Assembly (NCBI GenBank): GCA_002482545.1
Contig: DLGF01000003.1
Span: 1-29,845 of the forward strand
Direction of reading: 5' to 3'
Source: Sporomusaceae bacterium UBA7701
GTDB lineage: Bacteria; Bacillota; Negativicutes; Sporomusales; UBA7701
DNA length: 29,845 nucleotides
Part shown: positions 6,719 to 14,190 of the stretch, piece after piece
Position numbering within the stretch: position 1 is the stretch's first letter
How the letters are laid out: every line of letters begins with the position of its first letter
Position numbers and translations under genes: made by a program
The notes under the pieces: model-generated
What the model was told of the DNA's origin: nothing
Database searches by the model: none
What the model saw: only the letters and a program-made list of their open reading frames with translations

Positions 6719-7483
6719 ATGCCGAGGAATGCGTGTTGGTACAAAGCCGTAATGATATCTTTCTTTCTCCACGCTCTGCTGCTGACCGGGGGCGGTTGGA
6801 TGGCAATGAGCCATACGCCTGCAGCATCCCCGGAAGAACAATATACGGAGATGGAGCTTGGCGCCGACGCTGCCGAGATCGATGCGCCGTCGGAGGAGCC
6901 GCCGGAGCGGGAAGCTCCTCCCGCCGAGGAACTGAAAAGCGGGGAAACATCCTCAAAGCCGCACCAGGCGGGAAAAAAGCGGAGCGATATTTCGCCGGGG
7001 CCATCGCCGGCCAAGGTGTCAGGCAAGGCTATACCGGAACAGATGTTGTCGCATTATACGAAAGAGCAGTTGAATCTGGCTCTGGCTCAGTACAACCAGG
7101 CTTTGACCTTCCATTCCCGCTCCGCCTTTGCTTATAGCAACCGGGGCCAGGTTTATTATGATAAAGGCGAATTCGATAAGGCTCTCGCGGATTTTGCGCA
7201 AGCTTTAACGATACATCCTCATTTGGCGGCAGCACGGATCGGCCGCGGATTTATTTATATAAAAAAAGATCAATGGGATTTAGCGCTGGAAGATTTTGAC
7301 CAAGCTGTCCGGATGGCCCCGCAAGAGGCGCTTGCCTATTATGGACGGGCGTTGTGCTTTTCGAAAAAAGGCGATCAACAACAGGCAGCCGGCGATTTTC
7401 GGTCTTTTATCCAATATGCGAAACCTGAGCATAAGCGTTTTGTGCCCATAGCTCATCAAATACTCTCAGGATTAGGAGGATGA
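6719..7483 (+). CDS. TonB-like N-terminal anchor with a C-terminal TPR domain
   Basis: The protein has 254 residues. A TonB-like helix (about 11-29) contains S14-x3-H18, the Ser/His pair of the TonB transmembrane segment that contacts ExbB-ExbD. An acidic, Pro- and Glu-rich spacer (35-105) follows, as in TonB. The C-terminus is not a TonB_C fold but about three to four tetratricopeptide repeats (roughly 105-235). The energised part would therefore present a protein-binding TPR domain in the periplasm. The start is ATG 6719, with GGAG 8 nt upstream. Its place directly after exbB-exbD supports a functional trio. The partner recognised by the TPR region is unknown. Confidence 0.8.
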   Translation: MPRNACWYKAVMISFFLHALLLTGGGWMAMSHTPAASPEEQYTEMELGADAAEIDAPSEEPPEREAPPAEELKSGETSSKPHQAGKKRSDISPGPSPAKVSGKAIPEQMLSHYTKEQLNLALAQYNQALTFHSRSAFAYSNRGQVYYDKGEFDKALADFAQALTIHPHLAAARIGRGFIYIKKDQWDLALEDFDQAVRMAPQEALAYYGRALCFSKKGDQQQAAGDFRSFIQYAKPEHKRFVPIAHQILSGLGG

Positions 7484-7544
7484 TCAAAGGCGGGATAGGG
7501 AGCATGGCTGTTGCCTGGTCCAACGATCAGTAATGATAGAGAGA

Positions 7545-7586
7545 AAAGCTCTGTGCCACTTTATTGTGAGACAGAGCTTTCTTTTT
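7545..7586. terminator. Bidirectional terminator
   Basis: AAAGCTCTGT (7545-7554) pairs perfectly with ACAGAGCTTT (7571-7580), followed by CTTTTT. On the minus strand the same stem is followed by TTTCTCTC. It separates the convergent TonB-like and NicO-family genes. Confidence 0.8.
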
Positions 7587-7612
7587 GAATGGCGGCCAAT
7601 TATAATCAGTTC

Positions 7613-8509
7613 TTACAGCAAAGAACATAGGAGCGTTGAGCCGATTACAACGAGGAAGATTCCTCCGGCTATGGGAAAGACACGTGTGAGTACATAGTGG
7701 AAGCCGGAAAGCTTTGGGATTGTTACTTTTTCTTTTAGCAACCACACCAAGCAAGCAACGGCGACGAGACTCAATCCCATACCGGCGGCGAAGGAAAGGA
7801 CCAACAGGATTCCCTGCCAGATGAGACCTAGCGTTAGGCAGAATATTAATATTACACTCGTGACCGGACAAGGTACAATCCCTATAGAAAGAGCAACGGC
7901 AAAGGGTTTTCCCGAGGGTCCGGGCGATATGGGCTCCGGATGAAACCGGTTCCTGGTTAATCCGGTATAAACCAGCGGAACAAGCAGGGCCAAGCCGATA
8001 CCTATCACCAAAATCGCTGCGGCAATTTGCAAATATACATCAAGTTGTTGCGTACTGACTGTTGCGAATTTACCTAACAGGATGTAGGTGCAGCCTACAA
8101 TCAGCGCGGCGGTCAACGCATGTAAGGCTGCGGCCGAAACGGAAACCAGCAAGATCGTGCCTAAGCTTCGTCGCTGCGCAATAACCCAACTGGAGATAAT
8201 GGATTTTCCATGACCGGGCCCCAGGGCATGAAAAATGCCGTAAATAAAAGCAATAGCCAGCCCGGAAAAAAGCAGCAGAGGATCTTTCTGTTGTTTTAGC
8301 TCCTTTATTTTCACGGCAATATTTTTATTTAGATCCTGTTGCAGTTTTGTAAGTTCAACCAGCAAAGCGTTATGCTGGAATGAATCGCGTGCTTGCTGCA
8401 AAATCGCCGGCTTTGCCGCGAGCCGATCCGGCGGTGAAGGAGCGTTCGCCATGACCGGGCAGTGGATGAAAAGAATAATTAATAGGCTGAAAGTCAGTCT
8501 TAGTTTCAT
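7613..8509 (-). CDS. NicO-family metal transporter (RcnA/ZevB-like)
   Basis: This 298-residue protein has an N-terminal signal-like helix, a periplasmic helical stretch rich in Lys and Gln (about 45-75), then six hydrophobic helices. The segment GIFHALGPGHGKS (91-103), with H94 and H100, is the family signature. NicO proteins include nickel/cobalt exporters (RcnA) and ZevB, a zinc transporter of Haemophilus. The gene follows a DUF1007 gene by 10 nt and shares its promoter, which carries a Zur-like box. Zinc import of the ZevAB type is therefore favoured over nickel export. The family is clear, but direction and metal are inferred. Confidence 0.85.
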   Translation of the reverse strand: MKLRLTFSLLIILFIHCPVMANAPSPPDRLAAKPAILQQARDSFQHNALLVELTKLQQDLNKNIAVKIKELKQQKDPLLLFSGLAIAFIYGIFHALGPGHGKSIISSWVIAQRRSLGTILLVSVSAAALHALTAALIVGCTYILLGKFATVSTQQLDVYLQIAAAILVIGIGLALLVPLVYTGLTRNRFHPEPISPGPSGKPFAVALSIGIVPCPVTSVILIFCLTLGLIWQGILLVLSFAAGMGLSLVAVACLVWLLKEKVTIPKLSGFHYVLTRVFPIAGGIFLVVIGSTLLCSLL

Positions 8510-8519
8510 AAATCCTCAC

Positions 8520-9062
8520 TTACCATGAAAGGAACATCTTATCGATGTTGTCTTCCGTTTGTTGCTGCAATCCGTGAGAGGCTCCGCTTTGATCCACGAA
8601 CTGGAAGTTTCCGCTTTGGATATCGAACGCATTATAGGTTGTGGGGTCGTCGAACCAGATTTTCATGGTATTACCGACATTCCGGTTAATGTACAACGTG
8701 AACTGGCAACGCAAAATCCCATTCACATAGTTTGCCGTAAAATAGGCTGGCGTCAGATTTGCTACAGGCACCCCATCGATTTCAACAGTGGTATAATAAC
8801 CGATTCGGGGAGCTTGGCCACCATTGACCAGCAATTGATTCTCAGGAAAAACCAGATTCCAGATTGCTGCAGAGTCTGAGCCGCAGCTTTCAAAAAACAG
8901 CGCCGAGGACATATCGTCAAAATCCCATTCGACGTTGATCTGCGATACAGCGTGACCATTCAGGACCAAGGTCGCTTTCGGAGTAATAAAAACATGAGGA
9001 TGGGCTTGGGCCGGGGGAGAAATAAAAACTATAAAAAGAAAGGTAAGTATCCAGATCTTCAC
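8520..9062 (-). CDS. DUF1007 periplasmic protein (ZevA-like)
   Basis: The 180-residue protein has a cleavable signal peptide ending at AQA, with the mature chain beginning HPHVFI, the typical DUF1007 start with potential metal-binding His. DUF1007 proteins are found fused to or next to NicO transporters; ZevA of Haemophilus is one. Translation starts at GTG 9062, with AAGGAG (9071-9076) 8 nt upstream. It is the first gene of a two-gene minus-strand operon. Presumably it delivers or receives metal at the periplasmic face of the transporter. Confidence 0.82.
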   Translation of the reverse strand: MKIWILTFLFIVFISPPAQAHPHVFITPKATLVLNGHAVSQINVEWDFDDMSSALFFESCGSDSAAIWNLVFPENQLLVNGGQAPRIGYYTTVEIDGVPVANLTPAYFTANYVNGILRCQFTLYINRNVGNTMKIWFDDPTTYNAFDIQSGNFQFVDQSGASHGLQQQTEDNIDKMFLSW

Positions 9063-9108
9063 CTCAAATTCTCCTTATCAACAGTATTCGAAGCCAGCAG
9101 GCGCTGAC

Positions 9109-9126
9109 AATAGTAATATTCCTATT
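9109..9126. promoter_or_regulatory. Zur-like operator at the DUF1007/NicO promoter
   Basis: AATAGTAATATTCCTATT is an 18-bp near-palindrome with one mismatched pair. Its core TAGTAATATTCCTA (9111-9124) matches 12 of 14 positions of the znuA box TAGTAAAATTACTA. It overlaps the predicted transcription start of the minus-strand operon. Confidence 0.5.
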
Positions 9127-9130
9127 TGAT

Positions 9131-9159
9131 ATTATACGACATTAAATCCGGACTGCCAA
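9131..9159 (-). promoter_or_regulatory. Promoter of the DUF1007/NicO operon
   Basis: On the minus strand TTGGCA (9159-9154) and TATAAT (9136-9131) are 17 bp apart, giving a start near 9124. The operator-like palindrome lies right at that start. Confidence 0.7.
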
Positions 9160-9485
9160 TATATGTAGACATCATTCCAAGCGTGGCGCTAGCCGGGGTT
9201 AACCAAAACGGCAGGCTTTTAGTTGCCTTTGGAATTACTAAGAATATCCCAAATATGTTTCGAAAAGCTAAACAGGTTTAAAAATTGATTTGTTGACTTA
9301 TGTTATTGCTGGCCCTTTTTATTAATGGCATGGAAAATTTTACAAATTGTTTTGGAATATTCTGGTCAATATTCTTTATTTGGGAAGGATTGGTAATTGA
9401 TAAAAAGAATAAAGTGAAAAATAGGGAAGAAAATATGGCCACTGAAGCAACCGATGGAATACGGTTCAGTGGGGAGGCGCGAAAG
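9160..9485 (+). other. Leader region of the cyclopropane synthase gene
   Basis: No separate gene is supported here. TTGACT (9293-9298) could be a -35 but no good -10 is found at the right distance. GAATATT (9355-9361) and AATATTC (9368-9374) form an inverted repeat with a 6-bp spacer, a possible operator. The reading frame of the synthase is open back to 9300, and ATG 9435 is an alternative start with a weaker site (AGGGAAG). Confidence 0.4.
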
Positions 9486-10667
9486 ATGAAAAAAACGCTT
9501 ATCAAGTCATTGTTTGATAAAATCCACCATGGAGGATTGGAGGTAGTCTACTGGGACGGAGAGAGGGCGAGCTATGGCGATCAAGAGCCTTATTTTACCC
9601 TGATTTTCAAGCAAGAGCCGCCCCTTGGCTTTAATGTCGAAGATCCCCTGGTGGCTTTGGGCGAAGCCTACATGGACGAGGTCATCGACTTTCAGGGCCG
9701 CCTGGAAGACGCCTTGCGAATGATAAACGACAACCAGCAGTATTTCACCGGCAATCCGGCGGCAGGCTTCATGCTGAAAATCGTCAACGGTGTAGCCGAT
9801 AAATTGCAGCAGAAGAGGAACGTCGAGCATCACTATGATCTGGGCAATGATTTCTTTTCTTTATGGCTCGACGAGACGATGAGCTATTCCTGCGCTTATT
9901 TTAAAACGCCGGAAGACTCCCTGCACCAGGCCCAACTGCAAAAGCTGGACCATATTCTGAAAAAGCTCAACCTGAAACCCGGGGAAAGGCTGCTGGATAT
10001 CGGAAGCGGCTGGGGCTGGCTGATTATCAAGGCGGCCCGGGAGTACGGCGCCAAGGCGCTCGGCATCACGCTGAGCGAAGAACAGTATCACGGCACGCGC
10101 GAAAGGATTGCGGAGCTGGGGCTGGCGGACCAGGCCGACGTAAGAGTCGCCAACTACCTGGATCTGGACGAGAAAGAGCTTCAATTCGATAAAATCGTCA
10201 GTGTCGGGATGTTCGAGCACGTCGGCAAGGAAAACCTGCCCCAATATATGGCGAAGATAAACCGGCTGCTGACGCCCGGCGGCTTGTCCCTGCTCCATAC
10301 CATCACCCATACGACCGAGGATGTGCCGAGTAACACCTGGATGCAAAAATACATCTTCCCCGGCGGGTATGTTCCTTCGCTGCGGGAAACCATGTGGCTG
10401 CTGCCGGAATACGGCTTTCACATGGTGCATGCCGAGAGCCTGAGGATGCATTACGCCATGACTCTTGACCACTGGCATGAAAACTTTTGCCGCTATATCG
10501 ATTTGATCAGGAAGAAGTTCGACCAGCGTTTCGTCCGGATGTGGGGCCTCTACCTGCAAGGCTGCGCGGCATCCTTCCGCGTTTCGGGATTGAATGTCCA
10601 TCAGATTTTGTTTTCCAAGGGGCTGAATAATGATTTGCCGCTGACTTTGGAGCATATCTACCGTTAG
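9486..10667 (+). CDS. cfa: Cyclopropane-fatty-acyl-phospholipid synthase
   Basis: The 393-residue SAM-dependent methyltransferase adds a methylene group across the double bond of membrane lipid acyl chains. The conserved HHYDLGNDFF...DETMSYSCAYF block spans about 115-139. The SAM-binding glycine motif DIGSGWGW is at 171-178. The C-terminal part retains the family's aromatic-rich lipid-binding region. ATG 9486 is chosen because GGGGAGG (9471-9477) is 8 nt upstream and the length then matches the family. Such enzymes change membrane fluidity and acid tolerance. It appears monocistronic. Confidence 0.92.
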   Translation: MKKTLIKSLFDKIHHGGLEVVYWDGERASYGDQEPYFTLIFKQEPPLGFNVEDPLVALGEAYMDEVIDFQGRLEDALRMINDNQQYFTGNPAAGFMLKIVNGVADKLQQKRNVEHHYDLGNDFFSLWLDETMSYSCAYFKTPEDSLHQAQLQKLDHILKKLNLKPGERLLDIGSGWGWLIIKAAREYGAKALGITLSEEQYHGTRERIAELGLADQADVRVANYLDLDEKELQFDKIVSVGMFEHVGKENLPQYMAKINRLLTPGGLSLLHTITHTTEDVPSNTWMQKYIFPGGYVPSLRETMWLLPEYGFHMVHAESLRMHYAMTLDHWHENFCRYIDLIRKKFDQRFVRMWGLYLQGCAASFRVSGLNVHQILFSKGLNNDLPLTLEHIYR

Positions 10668-10729
10668 GCATTGCCTCTGCCGGGCGGAGAGCGAAACGAA
10701 GTGCGGCCGGCGCGCGCGTTGGCGGCGAC

Positions 10730-10757
10730 AAAAAAGCCGCCACGGCAATGGGGCGGC
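10730..10757 (-). terminator. Terminator of the YitT-family gene
   Basis: On the minus strand GCCGCC (10757-10752) pairs with GGCGGC (10741-10736) around a 10-nt loop and is followed by six T (10735-10730). It lies about 70 nt after the gene's stop. On the plus strand GGCGGC at 10721-10726 can also pair with GCCGCC, but no T-run follows. Confidence 0.6.
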
Positions 10758-10826
10758 AATAGGCGTAAAAGAACCGGCTCTGTGGGCATTTCGCCGCTTT
10801 CCGGCTCAGGTGGGCTAGAGGTCGCG

Positions 10827-11594
10827 TCAGAGCTTGGTCGGGAGTCTTCGTTGCGGCCCGTTCGCCCGGTCTTTCCCGGCATGCTGCTGCAACTTTCCGG
10901 CTGTACCGCCCGCGGCCGCAGCGCGGTCAGGCAGGGTTTCTCCCGCCTCCGCCGGCTGGTTCCGGCAGCCAAAGTCCTGGATGAAGTCGACCAATAAGGA
11001 GGAGACTGTGACCGTCACCAGCGAAAAGGCGATATGCCGAAGCGGGATGTAGGTGAGCGAGAGCAGGAGGACGATGACGTCGGTTGCGAGGTACGCCCGG
11101 AAGATGCGGCAGCCGGTGAGCTTGGCGACGGCCAGCGCCAGGGCGTCGTCGCCGCCGCAGGAGGCTTTTTGCCGCACTACCAGGCCGACACCGGTGCCGA
11201 CGAAGACGCCGCCCAAAAGCGCCGCCGCCAGAGGATAGGGCGAGAGGTCGGGCAGCAGCGGCGGGAACTGTTCCCACAGGCGGAAAAAGCCCGCGAAGCT
11301 GAGGGTGGAGACGAGCGAGACCTTGAGGAAGTTCTTGCCGAGGTATTGAAGCGCGAAAGCGTAGCAGAGGATATCCAGCACCGGCGTGATGACGGCCGGC
11401 GAAAGGCCGAACCAGTGATTGAGCAGCAGAATCATTCCCAGCACGCCGCCTTCAGTGATGTTCGTCTGCTGATGAATATTGTGGATCCCGAACGAGAGGA
11501 TGGCCGCTCCGGCCAGGATAGCCGCGGTCCGGCCGGGAGTAAACAGCGTTTGGCGCTGTTCTTCCAAGTTGAAATTTTGCTTTTTTAATGACAT
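10827..11594 (-). CDS. YitT-family membrane protein
   Basis: This 255-residue protein has about five transmembrane helices and the YitT core, including GIHNIHQQTNITEGGVLGM near residues 36-54 and the GxGVGLVVRQKASCGGDD segment near 133-150. The function of the family is not established. After residue about 207 the chain becomes a low-complexity Ala/Gly/Arg/Gln tail instead of the soluble DUF2179 domain usually seen in YitT proteins of about 280 residues. It may be a short natural form or a frameshifted end. The ribosome binding site is weak. It is divergent from a MerR regulator that probably controls it. Confidence 0.75.
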   Translation of the reverse strand: MSLKKQNFNLEEQRQTLFTPGRTAAILAGAAILSFGIHNIHQQTNITEGGVLGMILLLNHWFGLSPAVITPVLDILCYAFALQYLGKNFLKVSLVSTLSFAGFFRLWEQFPPLLPDLSPYPLAAALLGGVFVGTGVGLVVRQKASCGGDDALALAVAKLTGCRIFRAYLATDVIVLLLSLTYIPLRHIAFSLVTVTVSSLLVDFIQDFGCRNQPAEAGETLPDRAAAAGGTAGKLQQHAGKDRANGPQRRLPTKL

Positions 11595-11649
11595 AATAAT
11601 ATCAACCCTTGGTAGTCCTTATTGTAGCCCTGCAGGCGGCTACAAATAT

Positions 11650-11680
11650 AGCGTAAACCCTGGCACGATACCAATGTCAA
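11650..11680 (-). promoter_or_regulatory. Candidate MerR-type promoter of the YitT gene
   Basis: On the minus strand TTGACA (11680-11675) and TACGCT (11655-11650) are separated by 19 bp, the overlong spacer that MerR activators twist to open. It lies between the YitT gene and the divergent merR gene. A strong dyad is not obvious in the spacer. Confidence 0.4.
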
Positions 11681-11718
11681 GCGCCCGGTTTCCGCTCTTG
11701 AGGGGTTGATGAGCCGTT

Positions 11719-12531
11719 ATGAAAGATAATTATACGATCAGCGAAATTTCAAAGCTCTACGGGATCGGGGTCGATTCCCTGCGCTACTATGAACGGATCG
11801 GGGTGCTGAAGCCCCGCCGGGGCGCAAATGGCTACCGGCTTTATAGTCTCAAGGCTATCTACAAGCTGAATATCATCCGCGACCTGCGCCAGCTCGGGTT
11901 CTCCATGGCGCAGATCAAGGAGTACCTGGATCAGCAGAGCGTCGGCAACACGATGGCTCTGCTGCGGGACGAGCAGCAACTGATCCAAAAACAGCTGAAG
12001 GCCCTCAATGCCGCGATGCAATCCATCCGGAAACGGATGAGCTCTTTGGAAAGCCTGGCGCAGGTTCCTACCGGCGTCTTTATGGTCAGCCCGTTTCCCG
12101 AGCGCTTCTGTTTGCAACTGAACGCCGACATTACCAGGGACGAGGAGATGGACTTCGCCTTCAAGAAGCTCCACCGGCGGCACGAAAACAAGATGCACCT
12201 GTTCGGCAACCAGCCTCTGGGGGCTTTCCTGTCCATGGAGGATCTGAACAAGGGCGTGTTCGGCCTGTTCCGCTCGGTATTCTTTATCCTGGAGGAAAAA
12301 ACGAAAGACTGCGACTTTGTTTTTCCGGCCGGCCGTTACCTCTCCCTTTATTACCGGGGAAATTACCGGCAGAGCGCCGACCGGATGCGGGAAGTCCTCG
12401 CCTATGCCGGGGAAAAGGGCTACCGGATTTTGGGGGACCCCTTCGAGCTCTACAGGATTGATAATCACGAAACCATGCTGCCGGAAGAATTTCTGACGGA
12501 AATCCAGGTCCGGATCGAAGCGGAGCAGTAA
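11719..12531 (+). CDS. MerR-family transcriptional regulator with a GyrI-like effector domain
   Basis: The protein has 270 residues. The N-terminal MerR helix-turn-helix and wing are clear (YTISEISKLYGIGVDSLRYYERIG, then GYRLYS). A dimerisation coiled coil follows (about 78-115), and the C-terminal half (about 120-268) resembles the GyrI-like/BmrR-type ligand-binding domain. No metal-binding Cys cluster is present, so an organic effector is more likely than a metal. It is divergent from the YitT-family gene. It precedes the first fluoride riboswitch, but that unit has its own promoter, so there is no sign that it takes part in fluoride control. Confidence 0.85.
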   Translation: MKDNYTISEISKLYGIGVDSLRYYERIGVLKPRRGANGYRLYSLKAIYKLNIIRDLRQLGFSMAQIKEYLDQQSVGNTMALLRDEQQLIQKQLKALNAAMQSIRKRMSSLESLAQVPTGVFMVSPFPERFCLQLNADITRDEEMDFAFKKLHRRHENKMHLFGNQPLGAFLSMEDLNKGVFGLFRSVFFILEEKTKDCDFVFPAGRYLSLYYRGNYRQSADRMREVLAYAGEKGYRILGDPFELYRIDNHETMLPEEFLTEIQVRIEAEQ

Positions 12532-12557
12532 ATTTAGGGATGGACACCAAGTAACGA

Positions 12558-12586
12558 TTGACCTTCCGGCCTCTTCCTGCTACAAT
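12558..12586 (+). promoter_or_regulatory. Promoter of the fluoride-regulated enolase
   Basis: TTGACC (12558-12563) and TACAAT (12581-12586) are 17 bp apart. The start near 12593 lies just before the first aptamer helix. Confidence 0.8.
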
Positions 12587-12599
12587 TGAATTAATTCAA

Positions 12600-12687
12600 G
12601 AGAGCGATGGAGTTCGCTCATCAAAACCTGAACGTTAGGGTAATGACTCCTACCAGTTGAACTGTGTGGGACTCATTGCCCTTTTTT
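12600..12687 (+). promoter_or_regulatory. Fluoride riboswitch 1 (crcB motif) with terminator, upstream of eno
   Basis: The aptamer shows the conserved hairpin GAGCGATGGAGTTCGCTC (12602-12619) and the 3' strand TAATGACTCCTACC (12641-12654), whose CTCC pairs with the GGAG loop to form the pseudoknot. The same 3' strand is the 5' arm (12638-12654) of a terminator completed by 12664-12681 and a T6 run (12682-12687). Fluoride binding sequesters that strand and permits read-through, so enolase is made when fluoride is present. Confidence 0.95.
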
Positions 12688-12730
12688 GATTTCTCGCAAC
12701 CATTCCAAAATCAGGCAAGGAGGAGAAAAA

Positions 12731-14002
12731 ATGGCCAAAATAAAGGCTGTCAAGGCGATGGAGATTCTCGATTCACGGGGCAATCCCACGGTAAGGGTCA
12801 AGGTGCTGCTGGATAACGGCATTGCCGCCTCGGCTTCGGTGCCTTCCGGAGCATCGACGGGGGAAAACGAAGCGATCGAACTCAGAGACGGCGACAGGCG
12901 GCGCTATGGCGGCAAGGGCGTGCTGAAGGCCGTGGCCAACGTCAACGACAAGATCGCTCCCCGGCTGATCGGCGAAGAAGCAACCGCTCAGAGCCGGGTC
13001 GACAGAATCATGATTGAGCTTGACGGGACGCCGACCAAGGCAAACTTAGGCGCAAACGCCATACTGGGCGTCTCCATGGGGGTGGCCAAGGCGGCCGCCC
13101 TGGCGGAAGGCCTTCCGCTGTATGCCTATCTGGGCGGCAGCGAGGCCGTCCGCTTGCCTGTACCGATGATGAATATTTTGAACGGCGGAAAGCACGCCGA
13201 TAACAGCGTGGATTTTCAGGAGTTTATGGTTGTGCCGACAGGCGCCCCGACCTTTGCCGAAGCCCTGCGCTACGGGGCTGAGACCTTTCATGCCTTAAAG
13301 AAAATCCTGGGGCGGAAGGGTTATATGACCAATGTGGGGGATGAAGGCGGCTTTGCGCCCAGCCTAAAGAGCAACGACGAAGCCTGCGAGGTCATTATCG
13401 AAGCGATCCAGGCCGCGGGCTACGCGCCCGGCAAGGATATCGCCCTGGCGCTTGACCCGGCGGCAAGTTCCTTCTACGAAGACGGGATGTATAACTTGGC
13501 CAAATCCGGCCAAGGGAAAAAGACCAGCGCTGAAATGACCCAGTTCTACAAGCGATGGGTCAAAAAGTATTCCATCGTTTCGATTGAGGACGGTTTGGCG
13601 GAAACCGACTGGGGCGGATTCCGCGAACACACCGCCGCGTTAGGCGATATCATCCAAATCGTAGGGGATGATAATTATGTGACCAACACGAAGTTTATCG
13701 CGCGGGGCATTCAAGAAAAAACGACGAACGCAGCCTTGATCAAACTCAACCAGATCGGCACGGTGACCGAGACCATCGAGGCCATCGGCCTGTGCCGCAA
13801 AGCCGGCTGGGGCTACGTGATCTCCCACCGCTCCGGCGAAACGGAAGACACTTTCCTGGCCGACTTCGCGGTGGCGATGGGGGGCGGCCAGATCAAGACC
13901 GGCTCGGCCTGCCGGAGCGAGCGGGTGGCGAAATACAACCGGCTGCTCGAGATCGAAGCGGAGCTGGGGGCCTCCGCCGTATTCCGGAGCCCTTTCAAGT
14001 AG
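12731..14002 (+). CDS. eno: Enolase (fluoride-inducible copy)
   Basis: The 423-residue enolase converts 2-phosphoglycerate to phosphoenolpyruvate. Active-site residues are in place: S42 loop, E164, E205, magnesium ligands D242, E286 and D313, catalytic K338, H366-R367-S368, and K389. Several normally stable positions differ, for example DDNYVTN instead of DDLFVTN after the third magnesium ligand, and SACRSER before AKYN. Start ATG 12731 follows AAGGAGGAG. Enolase is a classic target of fluoride, which with phosphate and magnesium blocks the active site. Making extra or less sensitive enzyme under a fluoride switch would restore glycolysis. Whether it is actually more resistant cannot be seen. 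It stands alone between riboswitches 1 and 2. Confidence 0.95.
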   Translation: MAKIKAVKAMEILDSRGNPTVRVKVLLDNGIAASASVPSGASTGENEAIELRDGDRRRYGGKGVLKAVANVNDKIAPRLIGEEATAQSRVDRIMIELDGTPTKANLGANAILGVSMGVAKAAALAEGLPLYAYLGGSEAVRLPVPMMNILNGGKHADNSVDFQEFMVVPTGAPTFAEALRYGAETFHALKKILGRKGYMTNVGDEGGFAPSLKSNDEACEVIIEAIQAAGYAPGKDIALALDPAASSFYEDGMYNLAKSGQGKKTSAEMTQFYKRWVKKYSIVSIEDGLAETDWGGFREHTAALGDIIQIVGDDNYVTNTKFIARGIQEKTTNAALIKLNQIGTVTETIEAIGLCRKAGWGYVISHRSGETEDTFLADFAVAMGGGQIKTGSACRSERVAKYNRLLEIEAELGASAVFRSPFK

Positions 14003-14012
14003 GATTTGCTAG

Positions 14013-14042
14013 TTGACGATCCAGGTCGGCTGCTGTTATAAT
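14013..14042 (+). promoter_or_regulatory. Promoter of the antiporter-crcB unit
   Basis: TTGACG (14013-14018) and TATAAT (14037-14042) are 18 bp apart, with TGT directly upstream making an extended -10. It begins only 10 nt after the enolase stop. Confidence 0.8.
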
Positions 14043-14062
14043 TTGAGCATAATTTTAGCGTT

Positions 14063-14142
14063 GAGGCGATGGAGTTCGCCATAACCCCGCGGAAAAAGCG
14101 GTAATGACTCCTACCAATAAAGTTGGTAGGAGTTTGTTTTTT
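14063..14142 (+). promoter_or_regulatory. Fluoride riboswitch 2 (crcB motif) with terminator, upstream of the antiporter
   Basis: The aptamer hairpin GGCGATGGAGTTCGCC (14065-14080) and the 3' strand TAATGACTCCTACC (14102-14115) match the consensus. ACTCCTACCAA (14107-14117) pairs perfectly with TTGGTAGGAGT (14123-14133) to form the terminator, followed by a T-rich tract to 14142. The design is the same ON switch as riboswitch 1. Confidence 0.95.
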
Positions 14143-14190
14143 GCTTGTACTTGTAAACGAAAAGCAGCAACAAGCTCCGAGGAGGTAATG

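Noticed and set aside
10671..11588. Plus-strand frames downstream of cfa and opposite the YitT gene
   Set aside because: The YitT product has clear transmembrane helices and family motifs; the opposite frames are Arg/Glu-rich shadows.
11719..12531. The MerR regulator as a fluoride sensor for the downstream units
   Set aside because: Each fluoride unit is headed by its own riboswitch, and units 1 and 2 have their own promoters. The protein has an organic-ligand-type domain and faces the YitT gene.
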